A program made the translations under genes and the position numbers. From positions 1-64,000 of the forward strand of contig DASUFP010000080.1 in NCBI GenBank assembly GCA_036274495.1: a stretch of 64,000 nucleotides of DNA, written 5' to 3'. Within the stretch, counting starts at the first letter, position 1. Each line of letters begins with the position of its first letter. Below are positions 17,409-26,985 of this stretch, in pieces. This DNA is from DASUFP01 sp036274495 (GTDB taxonomy: Bacteria > Bacteroidota > Bacteroidia > AKYH767-A > OLB10). The notes under the pieces are model-generated. The model ran no database searches and had not been told where the DNA came from. It saw nothing but the letters and a program-made list of their open reading frames with translations.

Positions 17409-18353
17409 ATGATCATTCGGTTTCGGACTGCAATTTTATCCGGTTTATTATTTTTTATATCAATACTGTTTGTGCAGGGGCAGTCAGTACAGCCATTTCA
17501 TCCTGAACTCTTTTCCCGTTTTGTATCAGTTCGCGATTTAACCATTTCTTCCGATGGTAATGAAATGTATTTTACCGGACAAAGTTTGTTGGGGGAGTTG
17601 TCGGTAATTATGAGAGCGACTCCAAATAAACCTGAATCAGATACAGTTTCTGTAGCGTCATTTTCGGGTGTCTGGTCCGACATGGAACCATTTTTGACTG
17701 CCGACGGATTGCGCCTGTACTTCGTTTCCAATCGTCCGGCTTCTCCTGATTCGTCCAATGCAAAAGATTTTGATATCTGGTATGTGGAGCGCAACAATGT
17801 TCATGATGAGTGGGGAAATCCGAACTGTTTAGGAAGCCCGGTGAACACTTCTGCTGATGAATTTTATCCGGTCGTAACAAAAAGTAATAATCTTTATTTT
17901 ACCAGCGACCGGGAGGGCACTACCGGTAAAGATGATATTTTTTGTGCCCGCTGGCAGGACGGAAGATACATCAGTGCGCAACCGGTACCCGGGGCTGCAA
18001 ATTCCGAAGGGTATGAATTTAATGCCTGGGTGGCCCCGGATGAAAGTTATATGATTTACACCTGTTATAATCGTGCGGGCGGACTGGGAAGCGGAGACTT
18101 GTATATCAGCAGGAACAAGCAAGGGAATTGGACAGCCCCGGAAAATTTTGGCACCAATATTAATTCGAGGCAAATGGATTATTGCCCTTTTGTTCTCAAC
18201 GAAGTCCTCTTTTTCACAAGCAAGCGGAGCAATGTTAAAACCGGTTTTGAAAATAAACCCGGTTTAAGTCAGGTGCTTTCAGAGCTTAATAAATATGACA
18301 ATGGTTTAAGCAGGATATACAGTGTAAGGTTTAGTGGGATGAGATCCGAATAA
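17409..18353 (+). CDS. secreted WD40-like (PD40) beta-propeller protein
   Basis: 314 residues from ATG 17409. A signal peptide (about 1-25, ending near VQGQS) is followed by at least four PD40-type blades with the pattern acidic-P-x-x-T/A-x-D-G-x-x-L/I-Y-F-x-S-x-R: SDMEPFLTADG, DEFYPVVTKSNN, YEFNAWVAPDES and MDYCPFVLNE. Such propellers are periplasmic and usually support protein contacts. No OmpA peptidoglycan-binding domain follows, though it often does in this phylum, so this is the propeller alone. Confidence 0.82.
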   Translation: MIIRFRTAILSGLLFFISILFVQGQSVQPFHPELFSRFVSVRDLTISSDGNEMYFTGQSLLGELSVIMRATPNKPESDTVSVASFSGVWSDMEPFLTADGLRLYFVSNRPASPDSSNAKDFDIWYVERNNVHDEWGNPNCLGSPVNTSADEFYPVVTKSNNLYFTSDREGTTGKDDIFCARWQDGRYISAQPVPGAANSEGYEFNAWVAPDESYMIYTCYNRAGGLGSGDLYISRNKQGNWTAPENFGTNINSRQMDYCPFVLNEVLFFTSKRSNVKTGFENKPGLSQVLSELNKYDNGLSRIYSVRFSGMRSE

Positions 18354-18462
18354 GGAATGATTTGGCAGGGAATAGAGTTCTTACTATATTCACCGGCACA
18401 CTTCATCACATATCAAATCAGAACTGAAATACCGGATACAATCCCTGGACCTTTTAAGGGGT

Positions 18463-19593
18463 TTGGTGATGATAATAATGGCCCTGGATCACACCCGCGA
18501 CTTTTTTCATTATGATTCGTTTGTCCATGATCCGTTAGACCTTTCAACAACAACCCCGGTGCTGTTTTTCACCAGGTGGATTACCCATTTCTGTGCTCCT
18601 GTTTTCGTTTTTCTGACCGGCACCTCCATTTACCTTCAGTCATTCAGAAAACCCCCGCAGGTGCTGATGCCGTTCCTCATAAAACGTGGATTGTGGTTAA
18701 TATTCATCGAATGTGTTGTAATTACATTTGCATGGACATTTGATTTCTGCTTTTCGGTAATAATACTGCAGGTTATTTGGGCAATTGGAATGAGTATGAT
18801 CCTTATGGGTTTTTTGATCCGGTTGCCTTATAAATTTATTTTATTCGGCGGTTTGTTGCTGATTGCCGGACATAATGTGTTAGATTATTTTCCTTCCACC
18901 CACTCCGGAGTATTCTGGGACCTGTTCCGTAATGGTGATTTTGCTGATTTTTCATTGCCTGCCGGTCGTTCTGTTGTAATAATTTACCCCTTTGCCCCCT
19001 GGCTGGGTATCATGATGATAGGATATGCATTTGGTAAATTATTTGAGGCTGAAACTGACCCGCCAAAACGTAAACGGTTTTTATTATTTTCAGGCTGTGT
19101 ACTAATTGTTGCTTTTATTTTTATCCGGCTGCTGAATGGTTATGGCGATCCTCACTACTGGTCGTTGCAAAAAAATTGGTTAGTTACGCTGTTCTCATTC
19201 GTAAATGTAAATAAGTACCCGCCATCTTTGTTATACACATGTATGACAATTGGTCCGGCATTGTTGTTTCTTGGGTTAACGGAGAGCTATACAGGGCGTA
19301 TCAGTCAGATTATACAAGTTTATGGCAAGGTTCCGTTTCTTTATTATGTGCTGCATTTTTATGTGCTGCATCTTCTTTGTATGGTATTATTTGTTTTAAG
19401 AGGTCATTCATTTAATGAAGTACTACAGTCTATCTATGGGATACCGTTCAGATTTGTTATTTCAGGAGAGGGATATCCGTTGACCATAGTATATTTGATT
19501 TGGATTGGCATTGTGCTGGCCTTATACCCTGTTTGTAAATGGTACAGCGATCTCAAAGCACGAAACAAATCCTGGTGGTTGAGCTATCTTTGA
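18463..19593 (+). CDS. HGSNAT/DUF1624-type acyltransferase membrane protein
   Basis: 376 residues from the first TTG, but the true protein very likely starts upstream. The family begins with a conserved (S)LDLLRG segment, and translating the same frame before 18463 gives RIQSLDLLRG followed directly by this protein. The open frame reaches back to 18376 without ATG, GTG or TTG. Possible non-standard starts are ATC 18412 and CTG 18424. About ten membrane helices follow, with the conserved MALDHTRDFF at the end of helix 1. Relatives move acetyl groups across membranes onto sugars. Substrate unknown. Confidence 0.82.
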   Translation: MVMIIMALDHTRDFFHYDSFVHDPLDLSTTTPVLFFTRWITHFCAPVFVFLTGTSIYLQSFRKPPQVLMPFLIKRGLWLIFIECVVITFAWTFDFCFSVIILQVIWAIGMSMILMGFLIRLPYKFILFGGLLLIAGHNVLDYFPSTHSGVFWDLFRNGDFADFSLPAGRSVVIIYPFAPWLGIMMIGYAFGKLFEAETDPPKRKRFLLFSGCVLIVAFIFIRLLNGYGDPHYWSLQKNWLVTLFSFVNVNKYPPSLLYTCMTIGPALLFLGLTESYTGRISQIIQVYGKVPFLYYVLHFYVLHLLCMVLFVLRGHSFNEVLQSIYGIPFRFVISGEGYPLTIVYLIWIGIVLALYPVCKWYSDLKARNKSWWLSYL

Positions 19594-19619
19594 TTTGAAA
19601 TCAGAAATTACCTGATAAT

Positions 19620-20138
19620 ATGGGTGTAAATTTTGAGCTGAGGCCCTGGTCCTTTTCCGATTTGGAGAGTCTTGTAAAGTATGCAAACAATCCGGCTATT
19701 GCCAGAAATCTGACAAATCAGTTTCCGCACCCCTATTTAGTTCAACACGGCCGGCAATTTATTGAAATGGCGATGAGTCATCATCCGGTCCGCATTTTTG
19801 CCATTGAAATCAACGGAGAAGCGGCCGGCGGAATAGGAATACACCCGCAAAATGATGTTTATTGTACGAATGCGGAGTTGGGTTATTGGCTTGCGGAAAC
19901 TTATTGGGGTAATGGCATTATTACCCAATCCATAATTCAGATGATAGCCTATGGATTTAAGAACTTTGAAATCAACCGGATTTTTGCACGGCCGTCTGGA
20001 TCCAATAAAGCCTCTCAGCGGGTACTTGAAAAAGCAGGATTTGTGTTGGAAGCAACGCTGAAAGGAACCTTTTTAAAGAATGGTGTGGTTGAAGATGAAC
20101 TTATATATGCTGTTCGAAGAAACAACCTTGGAAAGTAA
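19620..20138 (+). CDS. RimJ/RimL-type GNAT acetyltransferase
   Basis: 172 residues. The layout is that of Acetyltransf_3 (RimJ/RimL-like) proteins: an N-terminal LRPWSFSDLESL, a central ELGYWLAETYWGNGIITQSI containing the acetyl-CoA loop, and a C-terminal NIRIFARPSG-like / SQRVLEKAGF segment (NRIFARPSGSNKASQRVLEK). It acetylates a protein N-terminus or small amine; target unknown. It begins 27 bp after the membrane acyltransferase gene. Confidence 0.9.
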   Translation: MGVNFELRPWSFSDLESLVKYANNPAIARNLTNQFPHPYLVQHGRQFIEMAMSHHPVRIFAIEINGEAAGGIGIHPQNDVYCTNAELGYWLAETYWGNGIITQSIIQMIAYGFKNFEINRIFARPSGSNKASQRVLEKAGFVLEATLKGTFLKNGVVEDELIYAVRRNNLGK

Positions 20139-20148
20139 AACTGAAAAG

Positions 20149-20194
20149 TGCCTTTTACAATGCGGCCGATGATCAGCTCGCACTGTAAAAGGCA
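20149..20194. terminator. hairpin between convergent genes
   Basis: Perfect 11-bp inverted repeat TGCCTTTTACA (20149-20159) / TGTAAAAGGCA (20184-20194) with a 24-base loop. A T-rich tract follows on the minus strand, so it best serves the gene at 20208-20648. Confidence 0.55.
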
Positions 20195-20207
20195 TGAATC
20201 TGCTAAA

Positions 20208-20648
20208 TTAGTTTTTGTTGACTTTTGGATTGGTATGGTAAAGCGCATCGCCATGCCAGTTTTCAAAATACCGGTTCATGGCATCCATAAACGCCTTTCT
20301 TTTGTCCTTATCACCAAAAGCCTTTGCCTCGAGTTCGTCATTCATTTTATTGGAGGCTTCCCAAGCAGCATAATCTTTAAATTCTTCAATAATGATATAA
20401 TCCTTATTGTCGGTGGTGAAAAAGTGAGAATACTCTCTGTGAGAAAGAATATACGTATTCTTCTTTATCACATTTTCCGTGTAAATGGCAATCAGAGAAT
20501 CACGCTCATTCATTGAACCGTTCTCAGGCCAAACCATTTTTAATTTTGTAAATGTTACGAAATGCAGATTTTCATACATTGTTTGAGCAGATCCGGATGA
20601 CACTGCGCAAAATATCAGAAGCGCACATCCTGTGATTAGTTTTTTCAT
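20208..20648 (-). CDS. secreted hypothetical protein
   Basis: 146 residues. A signal peptide of about 22 residues ends at SGSAQ. The mature part has mixed helices and strands, including an IIIEEFKDYAAWE segment that resembles dimeric alpha-beta-barrel (ferredoxin-like) small proteins, but I do not recognise a family. It is followed by the hairpin shared with the acetyltransferase gene. It seems to be single. Confidence 0.65.
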   Translation of the reverse strand: MKKLITGCALLIFCAVSSGSAQTMYENLHFVTFTKLKMVWPENGSMNERDSLIAIYTENVIKKNTYILSHREYSHFFTTDNKDYIIIEEFKDYAAWEASNKMNDELEAKAFGDKDKRKAFMDAMNRYFENWHGDALYHTNPKVNKN

Positions 20649-20807
20649 GTTGTGTTGTTTGTTAGGTTAATATTGAAATGTTTATTGCCGCAAAATAGAA
20701 TATTATGTGTAAATCACAAAAAATACTTTCATTTTTATTATTTTAGGACAAATTATCAATGGTTCGTTTAGCCTATGAAACACCAATAATCTTTTAACGG
20801 TTTAATT

Positions 20808-22106
20808 TTGAGACAGATATTCTTTTTTGCAATGTTATTAGTAATAAATGTTGCAAGTCCTTCCCAAAGTCAATCGCTTTATTTTCCTCCGCTTTCCGGT
20901 TCGGCATGGGATACTCTTTCGCCTTCAGGCTTAGGCTGGTGTACAACAGAAATTGACACACTTTATGATTACCTGAGTGCAACAAACACCAAAGCTTTTA
21001 TGGTTTTGAAAGATGGTAAAATTGTTCTGGAAAAATATTTTGGAACATTTACTGTCGATAGCTTATGGTATTGGGCTTCAGCCGGAAAATCGCTTACAGC
21101 TTTCTTAACCGGTATTGCTCAGCAGGAAGGATTTCTGTCCATAACCGACACTACTTCTGATTACCTGGGTGCCGGCTGGACCGTTTGTCCCCCGTTAAAA
21201 GAAGAAAAAATTCAGATAGTGCATCAATTATCAATGACTACCGGATTGGATGACGGTGTAGCTGATATATATTGTACAATTGACACCTGTTTACAATATC
21301 TTGCTGATGCCGGTACACGCTGGGCGTATCATACCGCACCATATACGTTACTCGACACGGTGATTCAATCGGCTACCGGCCTGGGAATAAACACCTGGTT
21401 TTACCAAAAGCTGAGTCAGCCTACCGGCATGGTTGGCTTATATATTCCTTCGGGATTCAACAATGTATTTATCAGTACCGCACGAACCATGGCCCGGTTT
21501 GGATTGCTGATGCTCAATAATGGTAACTGGAATGGGAATCAAATTATGACCGATTCGGTTTATTTTAATCAGATGGTGAATACTTCACAGTCGTTGAATC
21601 TGTCGTACGGATATTTGTGGTGGTTAAATGGTAAGCCGTCTTTTATGGTTCCAGGAATTCAATTTGCATTCCCCGGATCATTTTGTCCTGATGCACCTGC
21701 AGATATGATTGGTGCACTTGGGAAAAACGGACAAATACTGAATGTAGTACCTTCTCAGAATTTGATTGTAGTCCGGCTTGGTGATGCTCCCGGAACAGGT
21801 GAAGTGCCATTTACCTATACCGACAGTGTTTGGGTTTATCTGAACAGAGTAATGTGTTCAGCCACTGCAATTCAGGATAATCAGGGTTCTGATAAATTTA
21901 AACTATCTCCTAATCCCGTTACCGAAACCATTTTCATTGATACAGCTGATTTGATGTATGTTGAAATTATATCATCGGACGGCACTTTGGTATCCGTATT
22001 TAAAGAACAGCATGAGTTGAATGTTTCGTCCCTGAAAAGTGGAGTGTATTATGTGAGATGTGTTGGAAACAGGCATGTTAATGTTGGTAAAATTATTAAG
22101 GATTAA
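20808..22106 (+). CDS. secreted serine hydrolase (beta-lactamase fold) with T9SS C-terminal domain
   Basis: 432 residues from a TTG start. The class C beta-lactamase/esterase fold is seen: SAGKSLTAF provides the SxxK catalytic Ser and Lys (about 90-95), a YHT motif follows near 172, and GYLWWLNG and an HxG-like GALGKNG segment lie near the end. The last 75 residues form a T9SS type A sorting domain (LSPNPVTETIFID...GVYYVRC...KIIKD). The signal peptide begins MRQIFFFAMLL. An exact -7 box TAATTTTG (20803-20810) overlaps the TTG, so ATG 20832 is an alternative start, but it gives a signal peptide without a basic end. Confidence 0.87.
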   Translation: MRQIFFFAMLLVINVASPSQSQSLYFPPLSGSAWDTLSPSGLGWCTTEIDTLYDYLSATNTKAFMVLKDGKIVLEKYFGTFTVDSLWYWASAGKSLTAFLTGIAQQEGFLSITDTTSDYLGAGWTVCPPLKEEKIQIVHQLSMTTGLDDGVADIYCTIDTCLQYLADAGTRWAYHTAPYTLLDTVIQSATGLGINTWFYQKLSQPTGMVGLYIPSGFNNVFISTARTMARFGLLMLNNGNWNGNQIMTDSVYFNQMVNTSQSLNLSYGYLWWLNGKPSFMVPGIQFAFPGSFCPDAPADMIGALGKNGQILNVVPSQNLIVVRLGDAPGTGEVPFTYTDSVWVYLNRVMCSATAIQDNQGSDKFKLSPNPVTETIFIDTADLMYVEIISSDGTLVSVFKEQHELNVSSLKSGVYYVRCVGNRHVNVGKIIKD

Positions 22107-22167
22107 TTTATGTCTGAAAGGTTCTTTAAACAACAATTATTCGGTTGTAAATGATCATATTTGATGT

Positions 22168-22635
22168 ATGAAATCAACGGCATTAACCCCTGAAGCCTAT
22201 GTTGACGCACTACCATCTGACAGGAAAATAATTGTTGAACGCCTCAGAAAGGTAATCCTGAAAAACCTCCCAAAAGGATTTGAAGAAACAATGGGATACG
22301 GCATGATCGGATATGTTGTGCCGCATAAACTGTTTTCTGCCGGTTATCATTGTGATCCGGCCCAACCCTTGCCATTCATGAATCTGGCAAATCAAAAAGG
22401 CTCTGTTAATGTATACCACATGGGAATATATGCCGATCCCGGTCTTTTTAAATGGTTTCAGACTGAGTTTATTAAGCAATTTAAGAACAAACCCGATATG
22501 GGGAAAAGTTGTATCCGGTTTAAAAATCCGGAACGAATACCTTATGATTTAATCGGACAACTTGCTGCAAAAATGACTCCTGAAGATTGGATTCAAAAAT
22601 ACCTGGACAGCTTTAAGAAAAAGAACAAGAACTAA
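22168..22635 (+). CDS. DUF1801 family protein
   Basis: 155 residues. YVDALPSDRKIIVERLRKVI at the start, the PKGFEETMGYGMIGY and the YADPGLFKWF-type region fit the DUF1801 (YdhG-like) fold, a small alpha-beta domain of unknown activity common in Bacteroidota. A Lys-rich tail ends the protein. No export signal. It is followed after 31 bp by an acetyltransferase gene on the same strand. Confidence 0.85.
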   Translation: MKSTALTPEAYVDALPSDRKIIVERLRKVILKNLPKGFEETMGYGMIGYVVPHKLFSAGYHCDPAQPLPFMNLANQKGSVNVYHMGIYADPGLFKWFQTEFIKQFKNKPDMGKSCIRFKNPERIPYDLIGQLAAKMTPEDWIQKYLDSFKKKNKN

Positions 22636-22666
22636 CCGTTAATGATAGTATGACCCGAGAGCTTTT

Positions 22667-23227
22667 ATGGAAATAAATAAATCCTGTTTTGAGGAATTCC
22701 CGATACTGACAACAAAAAGATTAATCTTACGCGACATCAGATTAGAAGATGCCAGGGCAATCTTTGAAATGAGAGCAAGCGGAAGAGTAAATCAGTTTAT
22801 TTCACGAAATAATATGGAGGAGGTTGTTCAGGCAGAACAATTGGCAGCGAAAACTGTAGCCGCCTGGAAAAACCGACAGGCAATAGGTTGGGCGGGTTAT
22901 CACAGGGGGCGGGGTGCCATTATTGGAACATGCGGGTTTAACAGTATTGACTATTTAAATTTACGTGCAGAAATAGGGGGTGAGATGAACGTCGAGTATT
23001 GGGGTAAACAACTGGCGCTGGAGGCTGTTAGCGCAATTGTTGATTATGGGATGGATGTGATGCATTTGCATTCAATTGAAGCAAAAGTTTCGCCTGATAA
23101 CAGAGGTGCAATTGCGTTACTTGAATTTTTGAAATTCGAAAAAGAGGCACACTACAAGGACAGAATTTATTTTAATGGGAAATTTATGGACATGGCTGTT
23201 TATACAAAATTAAGTTCACAGCGTTAG
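22667..23227 (+). CDS. RimJ/RimL-type GNAT acetyltransferase
   Basis: 186 residues. The N-terminal LTTKRLILRDIRLEDARAIF and GTCGFNSI strand, then EIGGEMNVEYWGKQLALEAV (acetyl-CoA loop) and IEAKVSPDNRGAIALLEFLKF are the Acetyltransf_3 hallmarks. It is distinct in sequence from the acetyltransferase at 19620. Substrate unknown. It faces the end of the outer-membrane barrel gene with 11 bp between. Confidence 0.9.
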   Translation: MEINKSCFEEFPILTTKRLILRDIRLEDARAIFEMRASGRVNQFISRNNMEEVVQAEQLAAKTVAAWKNRQAIGWAGYHRGRGAIIGTCGFNSIDYLNLRAEIGGEMNVEYWGKQLALEAVSAIVDYGMDVMHLHSIEAKVSPDNRGAIALLEFLKFEKEAHYKDRIYFNGKFMDMAVYTKLSSQR

Positions 23228-23238
23228 TCCGATGCTTT

Positions 23239-25740
23239 TTAAAATCCCATATCCTGCATATCTTCAGGTGCCTGTCTGTTACGCTGCCGCTGATCTCTGT
23301 CCTTCAATTCACCAAATCGGTAAGTAAAGCCCAATGTAAAAGTTCTGCTATCTCTTTTGCGAATAAAATCCTGATGATAATACTGATCTATCAGAGATAT
23401 GTTGAATTTTTGTGTATTGAAAGGATCTGATACACGGAGGGTGATAGCCCCTTTTTCATGTAAAACTTTTTTACTCACTGCTAAGTTGGCAAACTCCATT
23501 TGTTGAATTTTACCTTGAGGGATGTCAAATGGCGCACGATAACTGTAGCTTGCCTGAAATTCGAAGTTGTAAGGGAGTTTAATGGTTGTAAATATACGAC
23601 CCGACATAGAAATATCAGAAGATCCCAGATCCGACTGAATATTTGAGGCGTCAATAGTATTCTGATAAAAGTTAGAACTTAAAGTGAAGGTCCACCATTT
23701 GTATAAGTTGCCGTTTATGATTACTTCGAGGCCGTAGTTTTGGGCGCTATTGATATTTTCAAATGTTACCACCGCAATTCCGGTAGTTGGATCAAAAGTC
23801 CTGTACCGCTGAATATCGTCGTGCGTATAACGATAATATAAAGTTGCCGTTATTGAAACTTTTTTCAGAAAGATGCTCCCTTCGGTCTCATAGCTGTCGG
23901 TATATTCAGGATTAAGGTAAGGATTTCCGGTACGAATATTCAAAGGATCTTCGTATGTTGAAAATGGGTTGAGTTGTTGCGTGCGGGGGCGATTGATCCT
24001 TCTGCTGTAGCTGGCCTTAAGCTGAATTTTTTGTTGTGGTTTCCATGTTACATACGCGCTTGGAAAAAGTGAAAAATAATCTTTATTGTATTTCTCATTT
24101 GTGTTGCGCAATTCAGATTTTGTTTGTGCATACTCACTCCTGAGTCCGGCCTGAAATCCGAATTTTCCCAATGATTGACGGTATTGGGCATATAGTGCGT
24201 GTACGCCGTCATTGTATATAAATTGGTTTGTGAGTGTAGTATCAACTAAATACCCTGAATTTTCATCATATTGATAAGCATCAAAATCGTTATCAATTGA
24301 ACGAAGCGTACTTTTATACCCTGCTTCAATTTTTTTATCCTTCCCGATGGGAAGCTCGTAGTCGGCAGAAAGGGTATAGGTCCTGCTATCACGGTTAGTA
24401 TGATCTTTTTGCAGATCAGGGAAAAGCGTGTCATTCGGAATTTCATAACCAAGATAACCAAGCTGGTGATAGAGATCGTTATTGTTATCGGTGTTAAACG
24501 AGGCGTTTGCCTGGAGATTCAATACTTCGCCTTCAGCTTTAAGCAATTGCTTATAATCAAGTTCCAGATCAACTGTATGGTTTTTACTGTCAGAATCGGT
24601 TGTTCTTTTGTAAAGACTGTCAGCTTCGGCAGGGTTCCCGTAGCTATCGTAATAAACATATTCGTTTTCTGTTTCCTTTCCTCTTGTGAAAAGGCCACTC
24701 AGTGAGATGGTTTTTTTATCTGTAAGAGAATAATCGGCACCCGCCTTAATATTGTATGATTTATCGTTTCGTTCACTTTTCCCTGTCTGATCAAGATAGG
24801 AGGTAACATCGTTGTAATAGGTTTCCCTGTAACTGTCAGAAAGCCCGTTTCTGATAGAATAATTGTATCCATAATTCGAATAAATATTCCATTTACTGTG
24901 TTTGTAATTCAGTGCACCGTTAACCCCATATCCTTTATCGAAGCTGGTGTTACCCCCAACACTTCCGGTCAGGCCCTGAAGTTTATTTTTTTTAGTAATG
25001 ATGTTAATAATTCCTGAAATCCCGTCCGGGTCATACTTCGCCGATGGATTTGTAATCACTTCAATTTTTTCAACAACTGAAGCCGGTAGTGATTCAAGCA
25101 GCGATTTGCCGCCTTCTCCGGTAAGCCCCGAGGGCCTCCCATCAATAAGAATAGTAACATTCTCATTTCCGCGCAACAATACATTACCATCGCCATCCAC
25201 TTCAACGGATGGAATATTTTCAAGAATATCTGTTACATTTCCTCCAGCAGTTACAGAAAGCTGTTCTGTGTTATACGTTTTTCGGTCAATTTGATTCATC
25301 ACAAAACTTTTCTCCGCAACAATTTCTGTACTTTCAAGTTCTTGTGCAGATACTTTTAACCTGATGGTGCCCATGTCGCTCACAGGAGGTGCATTGGGTG
25401 GTTTGATGATTACCCTTTGCGTATGTTTTTCATAACCGATAAAAGCAATTTCAACCAGATAGCCGCCCGGCCCCAGTCCTTCCACTTTAAAAGTTCCGGC
25501 AGCATCACTGATTGCTCCTGATACAAGTGTTGAGTCGCGAAGTTTTTTAACAGCAACAGTGGCAAACTCTACCGGGTTCCCCGTTATATCGTCAATGAGT
25601 TTTCCTTTAATGGTATAATTGCCGGGTCCGTTAACCGGTTGGGCGGACGTAGGCTGAGTACAAATAAAAAATGAAAAGAATGCGACAAGCAAACAGGCTG
25701 CCCATGCGGAAAATGAATTTACCATATACTTAAAATGCAT
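23239..25740 (-). CDS. TonB-dependent-receptor-like outer membrane beta-barrel protein
   Basis: 833 residues. A signal peptide (about 8-33) is followed by a carboxypeptidase-regulatory-like domain (about 43-130), a plug with ILENIPSVEVDGDGNVLLRG and the ILIDGRPSG / SLPASVVEKIEVITNPSAKY sequence, and then the outer membrane barrel (about 265-815, the OMP_b-brl_3 type) with its Tyr-rich strands. There is no SusD partner next to it, so it is not a Sus-type sugar receptor pair. Substrate unknown; many relatives are linked to peptide or metal uptake. A promoter box lies 15 bp upstream of the ATG; ATG 25725 is an alternative start. Confidence 0.93.
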   Translation of the reverse strand: MHFKYMVNSFSAWAACLLVAFFSFFICTQPTSAQPVNGPGNYTIKGKLIDDITGNPVEFATVAVKKLRDSTLVSGAISDAAGTFKVEGLGPGGYLVEIAFIGYEKHTQRVIIKPPNAPPVSDMGTIRLKVSAQELESTEIVAEKSFVMNQIDRKTYNTEQLSVTAGGNVTDILENIPSVEVDGDGNVLLRGNENVTILIDGRPSGLTGEGGKSLLESLPASVVEKIEVITNPSAKYDPDGISGIINIITKKNKLQGLTGSVGGNTSFDKGYGVNGALNYKHSKWNIYSNYGYNYSIRNGLSDSYRETYYNDVTSYLDQTGKSERNDKSYNIKAGADYSLTDKKTISLSGLFTRGKETENEYVYYDSYGNPAEADSLYKRTTDSDSKNHTVDLELDYKQLLKAEGEVLNLQANASFNTDNNNDLYHQLGYLGYEIPNDTLFPDLQKDHTNRDSRTYTLSADYELPIGKDKKIEAGYKSTLRSIDNDFDAYQYDENSGYLVDTTLTNQFIYNDGVHALYAQYRQSLGKFGFQAGLRSEYAQTKSELRNTNEKYNKDYFSLFPSAYVTWKPQQKIQLKASYSRRINRPRTQQLNPFSTYEDPLNIRTGNPYLNPEYTDSYETEGSIFLKKVSITATLYYRYTHDDIQRYRTFDPTTGIAVVTFENINSAQNYGLEVIINGNLYKWWTFTLSSNFYQNTIDASNIQSDLGSSDISMSGRIFTTIKLPYNFEFQASYSYRAPFDIPQGKIQQMEFANLAVSKKVLHEKGAITLRVSDPFNTQKFNISLIDQYYHQDFIRKRDSRTFTLGFTYRFGELKDRDQRQRNRQAPEDMQDMGF

Positions 25741-25754
25741 AAAAAAGAGAAAGG

Positions 25755-25762
25755 CAAAGGTA
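25755..25762 (-). promoter_or_regulatory. -7 promoter box of the outer-membrane barrel gene
   Basis: Minus-strand TACCTTTG, exact consensus and followed by C as usual. The start codon is 15-30 bases downstream. No TTG at the normal -33 distance. Confidence 0.45.
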
Positions 25763-25924
25763 CAAACAGAGAACGGAGTAATTGGTTAAGACCTTTTCGG
25801 GCGCTGTAAGTTTAAAGGCTGACAATTGGACCTGAGAAACAAAATAACCCGATCGGACTTAACTATTTTCTTGAAAACATATTAGATCGAAAGTGGCTGA
25901 TAACCAGATAAATACAAATTCAGG

Positions 25925-26920
25925 TTAATTCCCGGTCAAACTGCGCCAGATGCGTCCGGGGTTTTTCAGCCGCTTAATATTAAACGGAAGAGAAAGTATT
26001 AATTTGACCGGCATGGAAATATAGTATAATGTAAGCCAGAGAAATGTAGTACCTGTAGCAGCCTGATCGTATCCCCATTGGGTCATCAAGGGGCCGTTAA
26101 TTTTTTGACAGATGGCAATTTCAGTTTTGGAAAGCCCATTTTCCCATTTGCCGGTACGGGATGAATCGATGCCCAGGGTTCCAGGTGCATCATTCACATT
26201 TGAAGAGCCGGCAAATGGAATTTTGAGCATGTTAGCATTAAATTCCAAACGGCAATGTGAACAGATCGCTCTGATGGTTTTATCAGCATCACCAATTAAA
26301 TCTTCGAAACGAACAACAAGAATCCGTTTATCGCGACTGTGTTTAATGATAGCATTTGCCGATGCATGCCAGATTTTACTAATGGTGACGGGGTGGTAAT
26401 TTAGAGCGGCACGAATACTTTCAGACAGCGGAAACTTTTCAGAAGTAAATGTTCTTCTTTTCCATTTGTTCTTTTGAGAAAGCAATACTTCACGCGGATC
26501 ACGCACCATTAGAACAACTTTTGCATCGGGAAATATTTTGAAAAGCGCATCCAGTGCAAATAAATTTTGGGGAGTTTGTTCGCACGGAATCGATTTATCA
26601 AACCGTTTGGATTCTTCTGTCAAAAACGTTTTGTATACCTCACTTAGATTTTTGCAGTTATGAAGTACAATCATTTTTTCCGCCTCATCCATAAATGGCC
26701 GGGTGGCATTATTTCCGAAATAGCCATTACGCTGACGAGCCAGTAGTTTGGCATACAACGTTACCAACAAACGGTGATCGCAGTTTTCGAACAGCTTGGA
26801 ATGAGATGATAACTCATCAAAAAAATGCAGCTCCTGAAAAGTGAAAACAGCGGGGTGGTTGCCCAGAATTCTACCTGTCATGGTAGTACCCGAGCGGCTG
26901 TTTCCTGCAATTATTATCAT
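25925..26920 (-). CDS. sulfotransferase family protein
   Basis: 331 residues. The N-terminal strand-loop-helix IIIAGNSRSGTTMTGRIL is the 5'-phosphosulfate-binding loop of PAPS-dependent sulfotransferases. The second PAPS motif, VVLMVRDPREVLLSQ, contains the Arg and Ser that contact the 3'-phosphate. A hydrophobic segment near 295-315 is notable and may sit at the membrane. Acceptor unknown; the sulfation operon 3 kb away suggests a sugar or lipid. It is monocistronic and separated from that operon by two other genes. Confidence 0.88.
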   Translation of the reverse strand: MIIIAGNSRSGTTMTGRILGNHPAVFTFQELHFFDELSSHSKLFENCDHRLLVTLYAKLLARQRNGYFGNNATRPFMDEAEKMIVLHNCKNLSEVYKTFLTEESKRFDKSIPCEQTPQNLFALDALFKIFPDAKVVLMVRDPREVLLSQKNKWKRRTFTSEKFPLSESIRAALNYHPVTISKIWHASANAIIKHSRDKRILVVRFEDLIGDADKTIRAICSHCRLEFNANMLKIPFAGSSNVNDAPGTLGIDSSRTGKWENGLSKTEIAICQKINGPLMTQWGYDQAATGTTFLWLTLYYISMPVKLILSLPFNIKRLKNPGRIWRSLTGN

Positions 26921-26954
26921 CTAATATCCCCTGGTATAATGTGTAAATGGTTCA

Positions 26955-26962
26955 CAAAAGTA
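26955..26962 (-). promoter_or_regulatory. -7 promoter box of the 25925-26920 sulfotransferase gene
   Basis: Minus-strand TACTTTTG, exact match, 35 bp upstream of the ATG. No clear -33 element. Confidence 0.4.
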
Positions 26963-26985
26963 CACAATGGACCGTTAGATTGAAC

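Noticed and set aside
20803..20831. Serine hydrolase start at ATG 20832 rather than TTG 20808
   Set aside because: The TTG start gives the basic residue of a signal peptide; however the exact -7 box overlapping it means the choice is not certain.
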